7,974 nucleotides of DNA, taken from an uncultured Moraxellaceae bacterium. GTDB lineage: Bacteria; Pseudomonadota; Gammaproteobacteria; Pseudomonadales; Moraxellaceae. Below the pieces are notes generated by a model. That model did not search any database. It saw only the letters and a list, made by a program, of their open reading frames with translations, and was not told where the DNA came from. Shown here piece by piece: positions 5,890 to 7,974 of the stretch (its first letter is position 1; each line of letters opens with the position of its first letter). The translations under genes and the position numbers were made by a program. The stretch lies in the NCBI GenBank assembly GCA_937928295.1, contig CALEYY010000081.1, forward strand, positions 1 through 7,974. Direction: 5' to 3'.

Positions 5890-6885
5890 ATGACCAGTCA
5901 GCACGCCGGGCAATCGTTCAGCGACTACGCCCGGCTGTCGCCGGACTTGGTCATCGACGCCATCGAGCACACGGGCCGTCTCTCGGACGCGCGTGTGTTT
6001 GCGCTCAACAGCTACGAAAATCGGGTCTACCAGGTCGGCATCGAAGACGAGTTGCCGCTGGTGGCCAAGTTCTACCGGCCCGGTCGCTGGAGCGATGCGC
6101 AGATCCGCGAAGAGCACAGCTTCACGCGCGAGCTGGCGGCGGCCGAGCTGCCGGTCATCGCGCCGATAGCCAATGCCGATGGCGAAACCCTGTTCGGCTA
6201 TGGCGACTACCGCTTTGCGCTGTTTCAGCGCAAGGGCGGGCAGGGGCTGGAGGCCGGCGACCTGGATCAGCTGCATCGCGTCGGCATGTTGCTGGGTCGC
6301 GTGCATCAGATCGGGCGTCAGCAGCCGTTCAGTCATCGCCCCGTGCTGGATGTCGAACGCTACCTGACTCAGCCCGTGCGCCAGGTCGAAGCGCGCTTGC
6401 CGGCGCATCTGCTGGCGACCTATCGCGCGGTTGTCGCGCAATTGCGGGACTTGATTCAGGCCAGCGGGCTGGCACAACTGCGCCACATCCGCACACAGGG
6501 CGACACCCATCCCGGCAACATCCTCTGGACGCGTGACGACGGCCCCTGGCTGCTCGATTTCGACGACTGCCAATCTGCCCCGGCCGTGCAGGATCTGTGG
6601 ATGCTGCTCAGCGGCTCACGCGCCGAGCAGGAACTGCAGCTCGCCGAGGTGCTGGATGGCTATCAGATGTTCTGCGATTTCGATGCCCGCGAGCTGGCCG
6701 GCATCGAGGCGCTGCGCAGCCTGCGCATGATCCATTACGCCGGCTGGCTGGCCTTGCGCTGGGAGGATCCGGCGTTTCCAGCCGCCTTCCAATGGTTCGA
6801 CACCCCGCACTACTGGCAAACCCACATCGGCGAGCTGCAAATGCAGGTCGAGCGCATGGGCGAGCCACCGCTGCGCATGCTCTGA
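5890..6885 (+). CDS. srkA: SrkA/YihE-type stress response kinase
   Basis: A 331-residue Ser/Thr protein kinase of the SrkA (YihE, formerly RdoA) family, close to the E. coli length of 328. Such kinases have an aminoglycoside-phosphotransferase-like fold and are reported to protect cells from stress-induced death linked to reactive oxygen. Seen: ALNSYENRVYQVG (38-50) as nucleotide loop, Lys60 in VAKFYRPGRWSD, the catalytic loop QGDTHPGNILW with Asp205 and Asn210, metal-binding LLDFDD with Asp223, PAVQDLWMLLSG (231-242), and C-terminal RMIHYAGWLALRW. All key residues are present. The ATG at 5890 is ten bases after the lpxO stop with only a weak ribosome site, so translation is probably coupled to lpxO. 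In many gammaproteobacteria srkA sits beside dsbA; here it is with lpxO instead. Targets are unknown. Confidence 0.94.
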   Translation: MTSQHAGQSFSDYARLSPDLVIDAIEHTGRLSDARVFALNSYENRVYQVGIEDELPLVAKFYRPGRWSDAQIREEHSFTRELAAAELPVIAPIANADGETLFGYGDYRFALFQRKGGQGLEAGDLDQLHRVGMLLGRVHQIGRQQPFSHRPVLDVERYLTQPVRQVEARLPAHLLATYRAVVAQLRDLIQASGLAQLRHIRTQGDTHPGNILWTRDDGPWLLDFDDCQSAPAVQDLWMLLSGSRAEQELQLAEVLDGYQMFCDFDARELAGIEALRSLRMIHYAGWLALRWEDPAFPAAFQWFDTPHYWQTHIGELQMQVERMGEPPLRML

Positions 6886-6935
6886 GGCCCCCGGCGCTTT
6901 TCAAGGTAGTTGCCACTCGTCGCGCGATTTGGTTG

Positions 6936-6987
6936 ACGCCAGTCAGCGCCAGACGAGAGGTAGTGGGCGTGGCCGGCTGACTGGCGT
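6936..6987. repeat. 12-bp perfect inverted repeat in intergenic region
   Basis: ACGCCAGTCAGC (6936-6947) and its exact reverse complement GCTGACTGGCGT (6976-6987), separated by 28 bases. Allowing a two-base bulge (6974-6975), the stem can extend by GCC/GGC (6948-6950 with 6971-6973) to 15 pairs. No T-run follows, so it is not a typical intrinsic terminator. It sits in the 157-base gap between srkA and the RHH-like gene and could be a spaced operator, an RNA hairpin or half of a dispersed repeat. Confidence 0.7.
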
Positions 6988-7042
6988 ATGGTCATTGTTG
7001 ACCTGACGACTGTCGGGTTGCCGATATCGGAGGCCTGTCTGC

Positions 7043-7363
7043 ATGACGCCGAATACCTTCAACGACCTGCTGAAAGACTGGACGGCGCGACAGCTGTCGC
7101 AGCGGCAGAAGGTCACCCGCACCATCAGCTTGTACGACACCGACATGGTCAAGGTGAAAGCCTTGGCGGCCGTCTTTGGTCTGACCGAGCAGGAAGTGGT
7201 GGCCAGTATCATCCATCATGGCCTGTTTGAGCTGGAGTCGAAGATTCCGTATGAGCAGGGCAGCAAGGTGATTCGCGTTGAAGAAGGTGAGGATGTCTAC
7301 GAAGATATCGGCATGATGCCGCGTTATATCGACAAGATCAGAGATATTACCCGTGGAAGATGA
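7043..7363 (+). CDS. Small ribbon-helix-helix-like protein
   Basis: A 106-residue protein of unrecognised family whose middle part fits a ribbon-helix-helix DNA-binding fold: a strand TRTISLY (25-31), helix DTDMVKVKALAAVF (32-45), a GLT turn (46-48) and helix EQEVVASIIHHGLFELE (49-65). The N-terminus is a short basic helix (FNDLLKDWTARQLSQRQK) and the C-terminus is acidic (VEEGEDVYEDIG) then basic, possibly a partner-binding tail. RHH proteins act as dimers, often as autorepressors or antitoxins, but no toxin gene is next to it. The ATG at 7043 follows CGGAGG (7028-7033) at nine bases, a strong site. It is monocistronic: a 157-base gap with a large inverted repeat precedes it and a strong terminator follows. 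The fold is inferred by pattern only; a non-DNA-binding role is possible. Confidence 0.75.
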   Translation: MTPNTFNDLLKDWTARQLSQRQKVTRTISLYDTDMVKVKALAAVFGLTEQEVVASIIHHGLFELESKIPYEQGSKVIRVEEGEDVYEDIGMMPRYIDKIRDITRGR

Positions 7364-7390
7364 GTGCGTTGTTTGATGGTTTCATGAGTT

Positions 7391-7432
7391 CAGCCTGGGC
7401 ACGCGCGGATGCCGGACCCAGGCTGTTTTTTT
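7391..7432 (+). terminator. Intrinsic terminator of the RHH-like gene
   Basis: Perfect 9-bp stem CAGCCTGGG (7391-7399) with CCCAGGCTG (7417-7425), a 17-base loop, followed by seven T (7426-7432). It lies 28 bases after the stop of the RHH-like gene. On the opposite strand the same hairpin has no U-run after it, so it works mainly rightward, although it could stabilise the 3' end of the leftward monooxygenase transcript. Confidence 0.93.
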
Positions 7433-7433
7433 A

Positions 7434-7974
7434 TCAAGCCTTGCTGAAAGTGAAGTTCCTGAAATTCGGCTTGCGCATCTTCATCCAGTATTTCCAGGTA
7501 AAGCCCGGCCAGATCGTGAAGTTGCGGCCTGTTTCGCCATCGATATACCAGCTCTTGCAGCCGCCTTCGCTCCACACCATCTTCTGCAGCTCGGCCTGGA
7601 TCTTGTCGTTGTAGGCATCCTCGGCCGCTGGCTTCACTTCGATGATGCCAGCGTGCTTGCGATCCATCTCCTCCAGGCAGGCGATCACATACTTGATCTG
7701 CTGCTCGATCATGAAAATGATGGAGTTGTGTCCTAGCGCGGTGTTCGGGCCAAGCAGCATGAACAGATTCGGCAGGTCTTTCAGCGTGGTGCCGAGGTAG
7801 GCGCTCATGCCGCCCGTCGTCTCGCGGGTCTCGATGCCGCTGCGACCGTAGATCTTCAGCGGGCCCAGCGGATCGGCCACATCAAAGCCGGTGCCGCAGA
7901 TGATGGCATCGACCTCGTGCTCAACGCCGTTGGCGTCAATCACGCTGTTTGCGCGCACTTCCTTCACGAGATCG
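7434..7974 (-). CDS. Flavin-containing monooxygenase, C-terminal part
   Basis: The gene runs off the right edge; the last 179 to 180 residues are visible, ending in TGA (7434-7436). The family comprises FAD- and NADPH-dependent enzymes that insert an oxygen atom into ketones (Baeyer-Villiger type) or N/S-containing substrates. Seen: EVDAIICGTGFDVADPL, matching the conserved (A/C)TG(F/Y) motif near the C-terminal end of the FAD domain; LGPNTALGHNSIIFMIEQQ, the segment typical of Baeyer-Villiger-like flavoproteins; and the C-terminal signature SWYIDGETGRNFTIWPGFTWKYW. The two GxGxxG Rossmann motifs that bind FAD and NADPH lie outside the window. A GTG within the frame (7965-7967) is internal, since the frame stays open to the edge. 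The stop is one base after the T-run of the convergent terminator, so the intergenic space is minimal. Substrate cannot be told from this part. Confidence 0.92.
   Translation of the reverse strand, partial: DLVKEVRANSVIDANGVEHEVDAIICGTGFDVADPLGPLKIYGRSGIETRETTGGMSAYLGTTLKDLPNLFMLLGPNTALGHNSIIFMIEQQIKYVIACLEEMDRKHAGIIEVKPAAEDAYNDKIQAELQKMVWSEGGCKSWYIDGETGRNFTIWPGFTWKYWMKMRKPNFRNFTFSKA

Noticed and set aside
4195..5891. Two long minus-strand open frames (260 and 334 codons) opposite yaiL and lpxO.
   Set aside because: The plus strand here encodes recognised DUF2058 and LpxO proteins with intact catalytic residues. The antisense products are His/Arg/Leu-rich shadow-like translations.
6933..7028. 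TTGACG (6933-6938) and TTGACC (6998-7003) as -35 boxes for the RHH-like gene.
   Set aside because: Neither has a reasonable -10 box at 16-18 bases; the second would also place the start on top of the ribosome site.

Overview
This 7,974-base window looks like ordinary chromosome from a GC-rich (about 60% by eye) gammaproteobacterium. The best clues are the protein families: a ferredoxin-NADP reductase ending in FVEK as in Azotobacter/Pseudomonas-type enzymes, an LpxO lipid A hydroxylase, a YaiL/DUF2058 protein and a SrkA (YihE) kinase. A Pseudomonadales-like host (Pseudomonadaceae or Moraxellaceae relatives) is my guess; the sequence alone does not settle it. I see no transposase, integrase, tRNA, rRNA or CRISPR array, and no sign of recent transfer.

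Layout. At the left edge (2-247, +) is the C-terminal end of an NlpC/P60 cell-wall peptidase. It converges on a minus-strand pair: a PhaC-like alpha/beta hydrolase (1182-2372) followed by fpr (308-1081). A perfectly palindromic bidirectional terminator (253-278) separates the two converging units. A 190-base divergent intergenic region (2373-2562), with a candidate promoter and a TGACC-N5-GGTCA inverted repeat, separates the hydrolase from a rightward run of five genes: a tandem GST_N/thioredoxin-fold protein (2563-3327), an unrecognised 346-residue helical protein (3346-4386), yaiL/DUF2058 (4390-4917), lpxO (4977-5879) and srkA (5890-6885). Gaps are 18, 3, 59 and 10 bases. The 59-base gap holds a hairpin with a T-run overlapping a plausible sigma-70 promoter, so lpxO-srkA may be a separate or partly separate transcript.

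After a 157-base intergenic region with a 12-bp perfect inverted repeat comes a small ribbon-helix-helix-like protein (7043-7363, +), closed by a strong intrinsic terminator (7391-7432). The right edge carries the C-terminal part of a flavin-containing monooxygenase on the minus strand (7434-7974).

How the genes fit together. fpr (redox balance), the GST-like protein, lpxO (outer-membrane lipid A hydroxylation) and srkA (stress kinase) fit a loose theme of oxidative and envelope stress, but this is inferred from families and adjacency, not shown. The items most worth follow-up are the PhaC-like enzyme with serine in place of the usual cysteine nucleophile and no other pha genes nearby, the uncharacterised 346-residue protein and its tandem-GST neighbour, the terminator/promoter overlap before lpxO, and the inverted repeat upstream of the RHH-like gene. 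I did not find a convincing new multi-gene system.
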